DNA of 64,000 nt from Apiospora phragmitis. Taxonomy: Eukaryota > Ascomycota > Sordariomycetes > Amphisphaeriales > Apiosporaceae. Numbering within the stretch: the first letter of the stretch is position 1; every line of letters begins with the position of its first letter. Shown here one piece after another: positions 9,764 to 22,800 of this stretch. The stretch spans positions 5,208,001-5,272,000 of the forward strand of contig JAQQWL010000011.1 of NCBI GenBank assembly GCA_038363925.1, given 5' to 3'. The notes below the pieces were generated by a model that did not search any database, was not told the origin of the DNA, and was given only the letters and a program-made list of their open reading frames with translations. The translations under genes and the position numbers were made by a program.

Positions 9764-10877
9764 TTACGGGTGAGCCAATCTGCCCGAGCCGACGGAAGAG
9801 ATGGATACAACCGAATTCCTCCGCGCTTGTTTGACGGGACCCATCTCGATGTCATTAGCCCGGTGAACGGGCCCAGGATGATTCGGGTCGTTCTGGGTAG
9901 CAGTGCCATGGGTGTACGGAGGCGGCACATCGTAGACGGGGGGCGGCGGAAAGGCATGCTCGGAGGCGGCCTCGCGAGGGCCCCGCCAACGTCTGTATTC
10001 AAAGACGAGGGCCGAGAGGAGCCACAGCAGGCACACGACCACCGCGACCACCGAGTATGCCGTGATGGCCGAGTCGGACGCGTTGGCAAGTTCCAGGCCG
10101 AAGCCGCCGTTGATGATGCCCAGAATGATGGCGCTTCTGCCGACCCACAGATGCAGGTGAGACCAGGCAGTCCGTCGGCCAGTCTTCTTCAATTTGATAT
10201 GATGCAGCCAGCCAAGCAGAGGTTGAAAGAACAAGGACCCCAGCACCACCAAGCCGATGATAGGGTGGACATTCGTTTGGGCCGAAGAGAGCTGCATGTG
10301 CACCATTCGTTAGCTACCATAACACCAATCTCACTCAACAAAGCACTGGGAACCATCGCCAGCGTACCATGCTCGCCCCGTTGGGCGGGATGCGCACAAG
10401 CCGGACCAGCCGGATTCCCAGCGCGGCAGCAGCAATATAGAGGCCGTAAGCCAGGATCTGGAAGACGCCATGAATAATCCAGGTAAAGCGTCCAGGAATG
10501 ACTCTCATCAGAACGGCCCCGATTTGGAACAATCCCACAAAGGCGATGGCAGCCAAGATGCCGTGGGTTTGGCGGATGGACATGGCCTGGTCAACATCGA
10601 AGCCGGCGCCGTTCTGGAAGGAACCCAAACCATTGCCACCATCACCACCTTGCCCGAATCCCGAGCTTCCGCTTCCACTCCCACTACTCCCACTGCCGTC
10701 GCCGGACCCAGAGCCAGAGCCGCCTCCAAGCCACGGAGGATTAAATCCCGAGTCCCCAAACTGAGCCTGGGCCCCGGCCGCTGCTGGCATGCCGAACTGA
10801 GATTAGAAAGATGGTCGCCAATCGGGAGAAAAGTGCGGCATACCTAGAGAGAGCGCCCACAATAACCTGTATCGCAT
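9764..10877 (-). CDS. Cytochrome b561-type ferric-reductase-like membrane protein
   Basis: Model: complement(join(9764..10291,10368..10780,10844..10877)), 324 aa. Joining the first small exon to the acceptor at 10780 gives a clean signal peptide (MRYRLLWALSLAAGAQAQF). After a Gly/Ser-rich stretch (GSGSGSGDGSG...) come about five membrane helices with four well-placed histidines: IRQTHGILA, WIIHGVFQIL, NVHPIIGLV and WSHLHLWVGR. This is the bis-histidine pattern of cytochrome b561, which moves electrons across a membrane using two b hemes. The tail is cytosolic, Pro-rich (PPPPVYDVPPPY). No DOMON domain is present, unlike many fungal relatives. Introns 76 and 63 bp. Substrate unknown. Confidence 0.85.
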
Positions 10878-11655
10878 GGTGTCCGTCATGTCCGGCAACT
10901 CTCTGGTTGATCGGATCTGATTGTACCTAATGGTGAGTATTGCGACAGCTTGAACGCCGCGCACAATGCATATATAAATCATCCATAGCAGCAGACGCAG
11001 TAGGCATGTGCACCGGCAACTGATTCGAGGGCGGCAGCATTGCGTAATGCCGCCTCTCGGAGTATCATGGGATGTGCGGGTTGGGTACTCTGCTGGTCTG
11101 AGACTTTCAGGGGGAAGGTGTTTTCGAGACCGAGCACGACGGCTGATTGGTCTATGTAAACCTTGGGGAACCTTGCCACCACCGCCACCTTGTCAGGAAT
11201 GCCGACGACTGCTGTCATGAACACTATTAAGCTGTAAACATGAGAGAATGCAGCCCGATTGAGCCCCGGCCCCTGTCATGATGTCGACGGCGAATGATCC
11301 ACCAGGAGTAGCTCCCCCGGCTCCCCCAGCTCCCCCTACGGCCACCAAAACGAATCACGAAGAGCCCGTCGCCACCTGCCAGTGGGTCGTTTACATTGAA
11401 CTTCTCTATTCGCCGGTCCATTGCCTGAGTGAGCCGCAAACTGTTCTATTTGTTTGTTGCAGTCGTTTCTTAGCATCAGCCGCATCAAGATGCGTGTAGT
11501 CCGTCTATCATGAATCCCATGCCATCCCAACTTGCATGCAATAGTCTTTTCTCGCTCTGACGCCAAATGACTAAGGGCGGCGACCCTAGTAGTCGACCCC
11601 CGTGTAGATACATGCCCCAATGCAGCCTCGCCTTCCGTGATATACCAAGTCAGCC
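10878..11655. other. Intergenic, no gene recognised
   Basis: About 780 bp between the cytochrome b561-like start and the UBX gene stop. Short frames in all directions are low-complexity or lack family similarity. It should contain the b561 promoter and the UBX 3' untranslated region. Confidence 0.45.
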
Positions 11656-13377
11656 CTAGGGATCATCTTCGATGAACTCAATCATTACGGTGCCCTGTTT
11701 CAGGCCAGCTTCCTCGATGGTCAGGTCCAGCTTCTCAACGAGATCTCCGCCGGGCTGAGCTTTGAGCTCAAACGGCACACCCTCCTTCCCCTCGAGTGGC
11801 TCTGCTTTCAACCACTCGTAGATGCGACGGACCGGGTCTGCTACGGCGAAACGCCGGATGACACGGCCGGCAGGATGTCTGAACTGGATGCGTGTAACTG
11901 TGGCAGGGTTCGGTTCGGGCTCGGCATGTGGTGCAGTCGAGGAGATCTGTTGAAAAAGCGAATCCGACGGCGGCGGTACTGCCGCTGCTGCCGCCGATGT
12001 TTCATCTGCCTCTGTCTCCTCACCTTTTCCGCCTGCCAGCTGGGATTTCGTGAGCTGATCGGGGTCTTGGATGCCTGCTCTCGACGACGAGCCGCTCGAG
12101 TCGAGGCTGTTCTGCATTGCCATCTGCAGCATCTCTTCCTCGGTCATGCGGTCCACGTCGACGGGCTTGGACTTGGGCTTGGACACGCTAACGGGGTTCT
12201 TGCTGTTTGCAGCTAAACTGTACCGATCCAGAAACTCGACAAGGTCGTTATAGAACTCGCCAGCAGGCGGAAATGGAAGACCTGACCATGTCTTGACCTG
12301 CTCGCCAGTCCGCGGATCGATTATGGAGACGTAAGGGTAACTGCTGGGATCTTCGTGGCCTGCATTAAAGTAGAAGGATACATAGGTTTGCGACTCGGCG
12401 CTGCCCTTCTCGTACTGCAGGAAGATGAAATGCTCCTTGAGTAACGATGCAATGTTCTCGTCTTTCCAATGGTCCCTATTCAGTGCCTGGCAGTTGAAGT
12501 CGCTCATGTCTTGCACGTTGACCATGATCCATTTCTTCTCATCTTTGCCCATCTCCCTAGCCTCGTCCCACGAGTATCGCGAGATGATGTCGTAGGGAGG
12601 GCGGAAGAGATCAGCGAGTCGCTGGGTTCGCGAGGTCGGTGGGGCGGGGTCGCCAGGACGAGATCCCATGGGCACGGGGGGTACACCGGCGCTCGTCGCG
12701 TTCGGCTCCTCCCAAACTGACTGGCTAAATGGATTATGGGCGGGCCCTATCACAGGTGGGTTAGTAGGTTCTTGCGGGGTGGTGATTATGGCTTGAGTTG
12801 GTCTTCTTACTGTTGTTTCGAGACTGTTGCCTGCGGCGAAGCTGTTCTAGCACGGCGGACTCTCTATCGTCATCGTCCAGGCTCCAGGAAGGGTCCGGTG
12901 CGACGAGTGTCTCGGTGGTTCGGGCCATGGGAGCCCTGACGCCGTCGGCAGAAGCCGGGTCTTGCGAGTACATGTCATCCTGTAAACGTCTGGCCATTGC
13001 GGCGTCTTCGTCCTCCTGGGCTTGCCGGGCCAGGGCTGCTATATTCTCGTGGTCATCTTCGTTGTCTGGAATGGTGACGTGGTTGCGATGGTCGGGTGGT
13101 TGGCTCATCTCGACATCGTCGTCGTCGTCCGAGTCGATATGTATGACGCCATGGTTGTCTTGACGGCCGAGGATGCGCGGGGTGGCGCGGTCGAGGGCGG
13201 ATGTGAAGAGGAAGCGTTGTTTGCTTGTGTGGTGAAGCTCGAGGCGAGTTCTGGGTTCTCGAAGAAAAGCTGGATGGCTTGCATGGGGTCGTTGCCCGAG
13301 ATCTCCAGATAGCCGCGCGCGACCTGTTCGCTGTCGGTGCCGGTGATGGCCTGGAACTGTGCCACGTCTTCGTCCAT
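11656..13377 (-). CDS. UBA-UAS-UBX protein, Cdc48/p97 adaptor (Ubx5/UBXD7-like)
   Basis: Adaptor linking ubiquitinated substrates to the Cdc48 ATPase. Model: complement(join(11656..12746,12811..13377)), about 552 aa. Order: N-terminal UBA-like domain (VAQFQAITGTDSEQVARGYLEISGND), acidic DSDDDDDVE stretch, a UIM-like helix region (MARRLQDDM), a UAS thioredoxin-like domain (KKWIMVNVQDMSDFNCQALNRD...FIFLQYEKGS), a second short UIM-like helix (EEEMLQMAMQNSL), and a C-terminal UBX domain (VTRIQFRHPAGRVIRRF...LDLTIEEAGLKQGTVMIEF). The intron is 64 bp (GTAAGA...GATAG). One base must be added in a four-C run (+ strand 13179-13182) to join PSTAPP to the frame ending GVIHIDSDDDDD; no GT-AG intron explains it. 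Confidence 0.88.
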
Positions 13378-14193
13378 GTTGGGATCTCTCGGGATGCCTG
13401 GCTGGGGGAACGTCGCGGTGGAGAGGTGTGATGGAGGGGAAACTCCAGGGCGGGACTTTGAATGCGAGTTGGCGCTTGCGACAGTGTTAAGTACGATGCA
13501 GTATGTACGAATGCTGTGCTTTCCAGCGGTGGGGCACCTGAACAGAGCTGGATGTGGTAAGTGAGGTGAGGTTGGATGTAGGTGTACGTACGGGCGGTGC
13601 AAAAGGTGGGAGGCGGCAGGTGGGATGTGATGTGGTGGTGGATGGTGGGATGGAATTTTGCAGCGGCTGGAGGTAGCAAACGGAGAATCAATCAATTCAA
13701 TCAATTCAATCGTATGGGAATGATGATTGGATCAAACCACTCATCTGATCTGAATATTAGTTACTTCTTTAGGTATCTACATACTTACGTACCTAACCTG
13801 CCTACCTGCCAGCCAGGTGTGAGCGCGTGGCAGACAATGGAAGGTTTCCGTTGCAATAGTGGCCGCCGCCGCGCGAGCTTGAATTATGTAATTGCTTCAT
13901 GTCATTTGAAGTATATAACCTTACCCCTCCACCTGCCTGTCGCGGACTTGACATGACATATACGACGCACACGCACACCTGCAACAGCTTATTTGCTTTG
14001 AACTGGATCGCGATTTGTTGCGTATACGGAAATCCTTACATACGTGCTTGGAACCTTCATAATGCGCTCGTGGTCATCACCGATCAGGGCAGGGCAGGCT
14101 AAATATATGGTATATACGGGCATTAACGAACGCTACCGCCGCTTTCAAAAACAACAACAACATGGCGCCGAGAAAATAATCATGCCGTAGCAT
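13378..14193. other. Intergenic between UBX gene and ecm29 3' end
   Basis: About 815 bp. It holds the UBX promoter (including GTAGGTA-type words near 13570-13590 and TACCTA/ACCTGCCTACC near 13770-13810) and the ecm29 3' untranslated region. Open frames here continue from the UBX leader and show no domain. Confidence 0.45.
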
Positions 14194-17100
14194 CTAGGAA
14201 AATGCTACAGTAGCAAGCTTCAGGAGTCTCTGCAAGTCCAGAGACCGCTCGGATTCCACCATCGATCCGATCCTTTGTTGTGCTTCCTCCCGCACACTGC
14301 CCTGTTCGTTGCTCGGCCCAAAGATGCCCTTGCTCCAGCCTTTACCCAGAGCCTCAAGCGCCTTGGCCCGCCCGCTTCTTTGATTCTCGAGCATGGCATC
14401 CTTCTCATCTATCGTGAGCACCGCAACCCACCTCATTGCTAAGGCTCCCGAGTCAGAGCTACTGGGTGCTTCGGATGCCAGCGCCGCTTTGAAAAGCTCC
14501 GTCGCGCATGCGAAGAAGGTATCCTTTGCAACAGAACGTGCTAGCTTAGTCTTCTCGACTTCCGATACGACCATCTCCAGGACTTCTCTGGGATTCGACA
14601 CCAGACGGGGGCGGTTGTAGGCTGACATGACAACCCTCAATGCCGCCGCCACGGTCGTGCGCCCCACTTCCGTCAAATCTCGCTTGGCCCCTTCTTCCGG
14701 CCCAAGATGGGCTGCAGCTACGACGAGCACCTCACTGTACATGTCCAGATCTTCGCGCTCTGCTGCGAAAACAGCCAGAGCTCTCAGGGCATGCGGTCGG
14801 TATGTCTCATTGTTCCGTTTCGCTTCACGAAGGGCAATTTTCTTCGTTTGTGCTGCCATCCCGGCGTCGGAGCTCCATATGGTTTTGCTGTGGCGGACGA
14901 ATTTCGGGAAGGACTTGACCAGTCTTTCCTTGCCTGGGAAAGTCTTGAGAGCCAAGGACTTATCGAGTACCGGCCATATCTTGTGGAGGACGGACGTGGA
15001 GAATTGTCCATCTTTACCTACAACGTTACTGATGGCCGTTACCAGAGACGCCATGGTCAGCGCCGCGCCGTGCTGGAGTGCCCACTGCGATGTGCCGAGA
15101 CCCATCGAGACAAACTGCACGATTTCCTCGGCAAAGCGCATCACCGTGTGATCACCGCCAGCGTGCTGAGCCCATACCGCTTCAAATTCTTCCGAAACAT
15201 ATTCGTCCGTGTCATGCTTGGCCACGTAGGCCAGCGGTAGTAGCCGAGTCTCGAGGTCGCTGAAAACGTCCTGTGATATCTTGGCGATAGCCAGAACCGT
15301 ATCTGCAACCTTCTGCCGGCGGCTATCGTTCTGAGATGCAAAATAGATATCTGATAGTTTGATAGCGAAGTGCTCGCGCGTCTCGGCCCGGGCGGTGCGC
15401 AGCAAGTATGCCGAGCTTCGTGCGTAGGCCTTGCTGACCTCGTGATTGCTTTCCAAAATGTGGCTTTCCATGGCTTTCAGCAGCATCGCGTTATAAGGTG
15501 GCAAGAGAATGCTGCGCCGGAGTGAAAGCGTGCTGAGAAATCGGCACAGCCCACCTTTGTCTGCAGTCCAATTGCCGACTTGATCGTCTGGGCAAGCTGG
15601 GGTACCAGTTGCTTCATGACCTCTTCATCGGCGAAGCGGAGGCAGTTGAGGATGCATTCGAAGAGGGGAGAACGTGTGGCGGCAGTACTTCTAAGTTTGT
15701 CAAGCTCCTCCCGATCCTGCTCTCCAACACGTTGGTAATGATAGTTGATGGCCTCGGGCTCGATTGTGCCCAAAAGACCCAAGCAATGGATGACGATTGT
15801 CGGAATGAATGGCTTAAGTGTATCTCCGCCGTTCTTCACCACGTCCAAGACGGTCATGATAGCCATGTACTGGACTTCTTTCACAGAGTTCTCAATACCC
15901 TTCTCAGACAGTAGAAAGGGGAGGACCTGGGAAACCATGGCCTTGGCCGAGGATGTGGCATTGTTCTCTTGCAATTGCGTGACGAGAGTCTTCGAGAGCC
16001 CCATACACAATTTCAAGGCCGCGTCCCGGACCGATCTTTTCTGGTCGTCGAGTACTCGTAATGCCACCCTCCAAACGTTGGTGTAGTACTTCTCATATCG
16101 CTGGAACGGCTGGCCGTAAATGAGGTCCGCGATAGCTGCGCAACTGGCTTCCCTCACGCGCCATTCCCTGCCGTCAAGGATGCTTTTCAGCAGATCGTCC
16201 ATGATGGGGTAAAAATGAACATCAAGTGCAGTGGTTGGGTCCTTGACAACGGCCTTCCAAATGTCATCCATCGAGCGCCTCACATTGGAGTTCGGATCAA
16301 AACGGTAGCGGTATAGCTTAGGAAGTATCTTAGGGTCAAGTTCAGCGTCCGATAAAATGGTGCTTAGTCCAAATCTGCCGAATGCTGAGCGGGCAGTCCA
16401 AGTAGCAGCATTAGTGGCCAAGGCCATGAACTTGTAGATGAGACTCTGGTCGCCCACTTCGTTCGCGAGATTGATGATGTCCTTGTAGGAGGTGACGGAT
16501 TTTCCTTCGCCAGTAGGCAGCGCTCCCACATCGAACAGCTCCGTGTCGTCATCGACCTTGAGCTGAGTTTTGGTGCCAGTGAATGTTGCGACAAGGTCCT
16601 TGACCAAGTCACTGCGGAGGGAAGGATCGCCCTTTTCATAGACCAGGGCCAGGCCCCTCGAGGCGGTCTCTTGAACTAACTCATCTCGTGCTGATAGAAG
16701 CCTTGTAAAGGCAACTTGGCATTCCCTGAGCCGCTTTTGGATCTCTTCGAGGTGAGAGCCATACTGAATCAGGCAGAAAAGCCAGATTCCACTTGCTTTG
16801 AGCAAGGATGGCTTGGTCGCTTTGCAGCCAGAAATCAACTTATCTACGATCTCAGAGATACGTGCTTGTCGTCTGCCGAGAGACTCTGTGACTTCATTAC
16901 TGGCCGGATCTGGACTCTCAATGTCTAGTCCTAGCAATATGGCCTCCGAGTTCCAGCGAAAGATGGCGGCCGCGATGGCCTCACCGATAGCAAAATGCAC
17001 CTCGGTCCTCTTTATGTCAGATAAGCCGAACAGCGCGTCTAGGATGGAATCCACTGCGTCAGAACCAGCTGCCGAAGGAACTGCGAGCCTCCCCAAAGCG

Positions 17101-19863
17101 GTGATTGCTTCTTCGTTGTGAGACTTCCCAAGTCGCTCGAAATAACTGATCACTTCTTCGAAGTCATTACCGCCGACTGGAAATGCTAGGTTGACAGTCC
17201 ATAAGCGACCAATCACCTCAATGGATGCAGTTTGGACTTGGCCATCTGAATATTCCATGGCGGACATGAAAATGCGCCTCAGATCCTCAGTATGCTGCGA
17301 TACAACTTCGCCAGAAAGCCTCCCATAGAGTGCCGCATGGTACATGTAGCTGCCAAGGAAGACTAGCGAGCCTTGAAAGGGACCACTCAGTGCGGCCGGA
17401 GGCTCTTCGGTCGATCCCACCGCATCCCTCAGTTGCGAGAGATATGCTGCAGTGCCCTCATTCCACGGCGCAATGATTCCAAAAGCTTCCGCTGCTAGCT
17501 TCCTGACTCTTTGATTGCTGGACTTCAGTAATGATAGAAGTTCGCCGACACGTGGCGCGAGTTCTTTGATGATCCCATCAACCGGCGCGAATGAAATAAT
17601 CTCGGTGAAGGAGCGAATACAATCCTCCTCCCCAACGTCTGGGTGATCCCGAATGCCATCCAGGGCCGCATTTAGCAGGCGGACAAGGTATTTGTGGCTG
17701 CCATTGGCAATATAATTCCTGAGTGTAGTACGAGTTGGAAGTTCATTCTGAAGTCGTCTCTCAAGTTGTGGCTCCCAGTCCATTTCGATCGCATTTTCTC
17801 CCAATGCCGCGAGTTTGACCATCTGCGTTGTATATCTGATAGCAGCGGGAAATGCACGTAGCCTTTCATCGGCGAAAAGGGGATATGCAGATCTTTGGTC
17901 AATGTTCATCTGGTCATCCGACGCGTCTATAGACGTCAAGTCGAAGAACCAGTCGATTAGTTTTGTCCAGTCCGGAAGGACCAATGCTTCGTCAGGACGC
18001 AACTTGGTCGACCACCACGGATCCAACCCTTTCTGGCCTTCTTCCAGTATATCGCGCCGTTCGGATGAGCCACCACCCAGAGCGATTAGGTCGACCCATC
18101 GCGCCTTGATATTGTTGTACGGTAAACAGTTGTTGGCAAAGCGGGCCGCAACATGTTTCGCAGTTCGCAATCCTTGGCGCTCTGGCAGGGTCATGTAGTC
18201 GACGAGCAAGATCTCAAGATCGTGGTGATCATCTTCATAATTACTTCTGAACAAACTCATCATGCTGGACAACGCACTTTCGATATAGACTATAATGTCC
18301 GAGGTCGAGTCAGATACAAGGGAATCGAACAGCCATTTCAAAAGCGAGTCCTTGGCCTTATGCCCAAACTGGCTCGCTCTTGCAAGAGTGCCGATCGTCT
18401 CATACGCGGTTGCGCGAAGCCTTTGCTCGTCCAGTGCTCTGGATTGGTTGTCAGCAGATGCAGCGTTGGGCCAACCCTGCTGCAAAATGTAGTCTTTGAG
18501 CAACAGAACAAGGCTGGGGCCCGCGTCTATAGTCGCCCCTGAGCTATTTCTAGCCATCCAAGCCAGGAACCCGAGAAGGGCTTTGTGTAGCCGAAGAGAC
18601 TCTAGGCCTCCAACGGGAGCTGCCTCACCTGTTGTGAGCGCAAAGTCATCCTTTACCAACTGCACCACCTGGTTCCCCATACGACAAGCAGCCGCTGATT
18701 TCGAGAGTATCTGGAGGATTTGTATCCGGTGAGACGCCGGTAGCTCGCTGTTCAGTGGCTGTCAGCAAATACTCCCGGTGGAAAGAGCTGCGGAAAGCTG
18801 CGAGAGACAACAGTAATTGCAACAACATGCTGGCTTTGACGACCTACCTATGCAAATCAAACAGGCTTTGAACGACGCCGGGTTCCTCCAAATTTACTGT
18901 GGTTCGTTTAAGCAAATCTTCAGCAATTGAGGTTACTCGGGAATCTGTCAACCCGGCTGCACAAAAGGCTGGCAAGAATCGTTCTTCATCCGTGAAAGCG
19001 CCACTCGCAAGAAGGCCGATGGCTTTCAGCCTGCATTCCGGAAGGCTTAGGCTTCCAGGCTCCTTGTGGTCCCACGTCTTGGGATCGCTGGCTCTCAGGA
19101 AATTGACCTCATCCGACTTCAAACCTGTGGGCGAAGACGCCAGCACCCGGTCAAGCTCGGCGCCGTTGGAAGCTGTAGCCATGTCCTGCCTCAACAGGAA
19201 TAACTTCCCTAGCCACCGCGAAACATACTGTGCATCTGAGACAGAAGCCAGCCCAATATTGTCACGGAGTGTAATATCTTCCTTGCTTCCCCTGGGCGGG
19301 ACCTGAATCTCCAGCAATAGCCGCAGGAGGACAATGAAGATACCGGCCGAGCTGGCTTGGTTGGGTTCGTTCGAGATGGAAGCAGTCACGACGGGTAGCA
19401 GTGACCGACGTTTCGACTGATCCAATCGAGCAAGACCTTTCTTCACAAGACCCAGATCCAGCTGCTTCACTACCGGAGACCTGGTGGTTTTGTATTGTCT
19501 TATGAGGGCGGCAACTGGTAGGACCACCCTAGCCAGATCGATTGCATGTCAGAATCCACAATATCGAGCCTGATAGAGAGGGGTTGCTTACGAAGGTGGT
19601 TGAATGAGCTTGGTCACACTGATATATGCTTGGAAGGCCTGGAGAAATTGTCAGTGGCTTCTCCGTCTGGATGAATACAGGGAGGTAGGAGCGTCTCATA
19701 CTGCATCGCGAACGGATTTGTGCTGACTGCTTGCGTGTTCAAGGAGTGGAACAAGTTGGGTCTCCAAGGCCTCGCTGAGCTTGACCTCGTCAGTAGACAC
19801 GTTTGCAATTCGATAACGAATCGTGGAAACGGTCTTGAGGCCCGCGGCCTCTGTCGCTGCCAT
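14194..19863 (-). CDS. ecm29: Ecm29, proteasome adaptor/scaffold HEAT-repeat protein
   Basis: Large alpha-solenoid that tethers the 19S regulatory particle to the 20S core and inhibits aberrant proteasomes. Model: complement(join(14194..18747,18848..19528,19592..19638,19702..19863)), about 1,814 aa, close to the family's usual 1,800-1,900. The start at 19863 (MAATEAAGLKTVSTIRYRIA) follows the family's Ala/Glu-rich opening; exon 1 gives LETQLVPLLEHASSQHKSVRD. Introns are 63, 63 and 100 bp with clean GT-AG ends. HEAT-like helical repeats cover the length; the middle carries the well-conserved RYRFDPNSNVRRSMDDIWK and DGREWRVREASCAAIADL runs. A one-base loss near 15538-15541 breaks the frame: adding one base joins GLQTKVGCADF to LSTLSLRRSILLPPYNAML. 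No intron fits there. Confidence 0.92.
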
Positions 19864-22800
19864 TACTACCTTGGTAAGGGAGTTTTGCGAATGTGACAAG
19901 GCTACTACTATCAATAACTCATTTTTGAATGGCCCAGGAAGAGAAACTTGAGTCAGACCATCAGTAGTCGTTCAGGAATGGTAGTAGCAGTAGCAGAGGA
20001 TGAAGGAGAGAAGTTTAGTAGTAGGTTCTCTTCAACAGTCTTTGGCCTACTCTCGTTGGAAGATCTCCCAGCTAATAGACGGCAATGAAGTGCGTCAACT
20101 CAGCCCAACAGGCAGGCAACTGACCACACGTGGACGTTCAGCCACAAGTGGCGGGTGCCAATTTTTGGTTGAGCTCCCCTCTCACTAACAGGAACCTCAG
20201 ATTCAATCGTACCCAATGTTCAATGTTGAACACGCATCATCTACGACTACCTCGATTTCTTGATTGCAATTAAAACGGCCGTCCTCCTACGGGTCGTTCG
20301 TCCGACTAACATGTACTCCCTGTTATCTATAGCGCAAGATGCATGCATCTCTACCCTTCTCCATGCATTTGGAGTAGACGTACTTATGTAGTGAATCGGT
20401 TCTCCATTGCGGCAACTTTAAGTCAAGATAGTATTGAAATTGCGAACCAGATAATCCGATGCCCATACTCCATACAAACCAACATTTACCTCCCTGGTCC
20501 TGATATATTTACAAGCATTAATTACCACAAACCTCCCGGTTGCTCCAAATATAAAGTTTTATATCACTCTGCGGATGATTTCGCTGATTCACATGGTCAT
20601 GCCCGGGCGCAAGAGGGTCCGTTTTGTAGCAAGTGACTCGTTCAGACTACATGTCTTGGGCCGAGAGAAACGGGTCGCTCCATTGCGAACCTGGCAATAG
20701 TACCTAACCAGATGGCGGCGGAGCTCGTCCCAGTTTGAAGCTTATCAGGAGTTTCCAAGCTTTCAAGTTACACAATCGCGGTTGGATCTGTTGGATGACC
20801 GGAGGTGCCGTTCACGATGGGGGCCACATGCGACCGGTCCAAGTCGCCTGTAATTAAAACGGACGCGCTGTCAAGGCAAGCATCATGCTATACAGGCGGC
20901 CAATTTGTGCAGCAGCACAACAAGCCACATTGCGCGCCTTTGGCCCAATGCTCTGCGAGGCATTTCAAGGGGGTAACCCAACGGGTACCAAACATCTTAA
21001 CTCACTCGTTTGGCTGTTTTCATTACTGCAAAGGCTTAAGCCGTCGTCGGCTGGCGCCGGGGAATGGGAGCAGTTCTTCGTATGACAACCTAGTGCCATT
21101 TTTGACCGAGTGGCTGCCTGCATGCGTAACTGGTCCTCAAAGGCTGAGTAGAGTTTTGGTTCGCTAGCTGTGACGCGACTGACGGAAACACACCCCTTGA
21201 CTTCAACTTGGGGGGGCCTTCATCACGATATAGGATCAGATCGAAGCTACACAGGTCCCACGACTATTCTCCGTACGCATCGTATCGTCCAATGTCTAAA
21301 GTCAATTGATGAATGCATGGCTTCTTAGGCTCCTGAGGGTGGTGATTGTAGATTCCAAATATTGCGGGATCTATAGTAGCAGCAATATTTCCCAGCATCT
21401 CATGAGATAAATGTAACCGTTTTGATTACCGTGATAATCAGGGCATAGGTCTGGTAATGTTCGGCTGGAGGTGGAGGGGTCAAGACTTTCAAACAAGGAT
21501 ACTTGCAGATCATCGAAATTCCGGGGCTGCTCTCCATTCTGATTTGAAGATGCGGTTCCCAGATTTCGTTCCCTGGATCTTCGGGACTGTCGCTTTTTTT
21601 AACACGTGGGAAATACCTGGTTATTAACCCTAGCAGGGGGGAAAATCTCGATATGCGGCAACTTCCGTCCCAGTCGCAATGAACGCTACATACACTTGAC
21701 GATCAACAGTAGAGCTATGAAGACAACCTTTGTAAAAGCAACGCCTATGTGTCTAATAGTACCTGCGTATCAGCCTCTATTGAATGGGCATTGCCGCACG
21801 CGGACGGTGATGCAGGCAGAATACGAGTGCGGAGCAAACAAGCCGAGTATGTTATATATATGTAAGTAAAGCTTTGTAATATCTCTCAAACAACCGCTTA
21901 GCAGTAGTAGACCTAACCTCGCCAAGCTGCATACATACATGTACATATCATGAGTGCCATGGAATCTTAGCACCTTGAAGACTACATACGTGTTTGAACT
22001 TTGGGCATCTCATTTAGTGGACGTGATAAGGAGCTAATCACTGGTAGCACCCGATGTGTACACGAATGTAGACCAGGACGCGTTTCAGGAAGAGACGAGA
22101 GGAAGCAAAGAAAACATCGCGCAACAGGAAAAGTCGGCAAACAAACAGCTCGTGAACCACTCCTATAATCAACTACTTGGCACCCGTCGTTTGTGTTTGC
22201 AGCGAAAGATGACCAAAAAAAATAATAAGATCGGCTCTGGGATCAAAACTGTCCATGTACGCACCGGGCAATTGATTCTGCAGTCTTCCTTACGAGCCCG
22301 CGTAGCTCTCGACAATATGCACATCATTGATGAGGGGGTGGGCACCAGGTTAAACTGGCCGCCAGCCCTTCTCCACCGCTACCATCCTTTCGCAGCTCCC
22401 AAGGGAGGGGAGGTTCTACGGCTGAAGTCTGGCATCCAAAGACCACGATCGAAATATATCGATATATATATGTATATATGTTTCCAATGTTGGCACCCAA
22501 GAACTATGCCCGTTGCCCATCTGATTCTCCCCGGTGAATAGTCAATCTGTTGCACGCACAATGTGAGCCGTGGTATCGTCCATCGCAATCTCCAGTCGCG
22601 ATACTTGGACTTGACTGACGTAGTTCCAAAACAATTTGATAGGGCAGCAACATCTAGGGGACGTGCTCTAGTGCATAAACCATGCAACTGTTAGTTCGAT
22701 GAATATTTGATTCCGGATCGACGCACAAGCCTTCAAGGTCAATTGCATCCAACCAAGTCTTTCCTGCTTGCCCTACTTTCAGGCGTTTGCCCGCTATGTT

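Noticed and set aside
13150..13200. Micro-intron in the UBX gene
   Set aside because: No GT-AG pair of workable length; a missing C restores both flanking frames.
14393..15263. Several + strand frames of 60-177 codons
   Set aside because: Antisense shadows of the ecm29 last exon.
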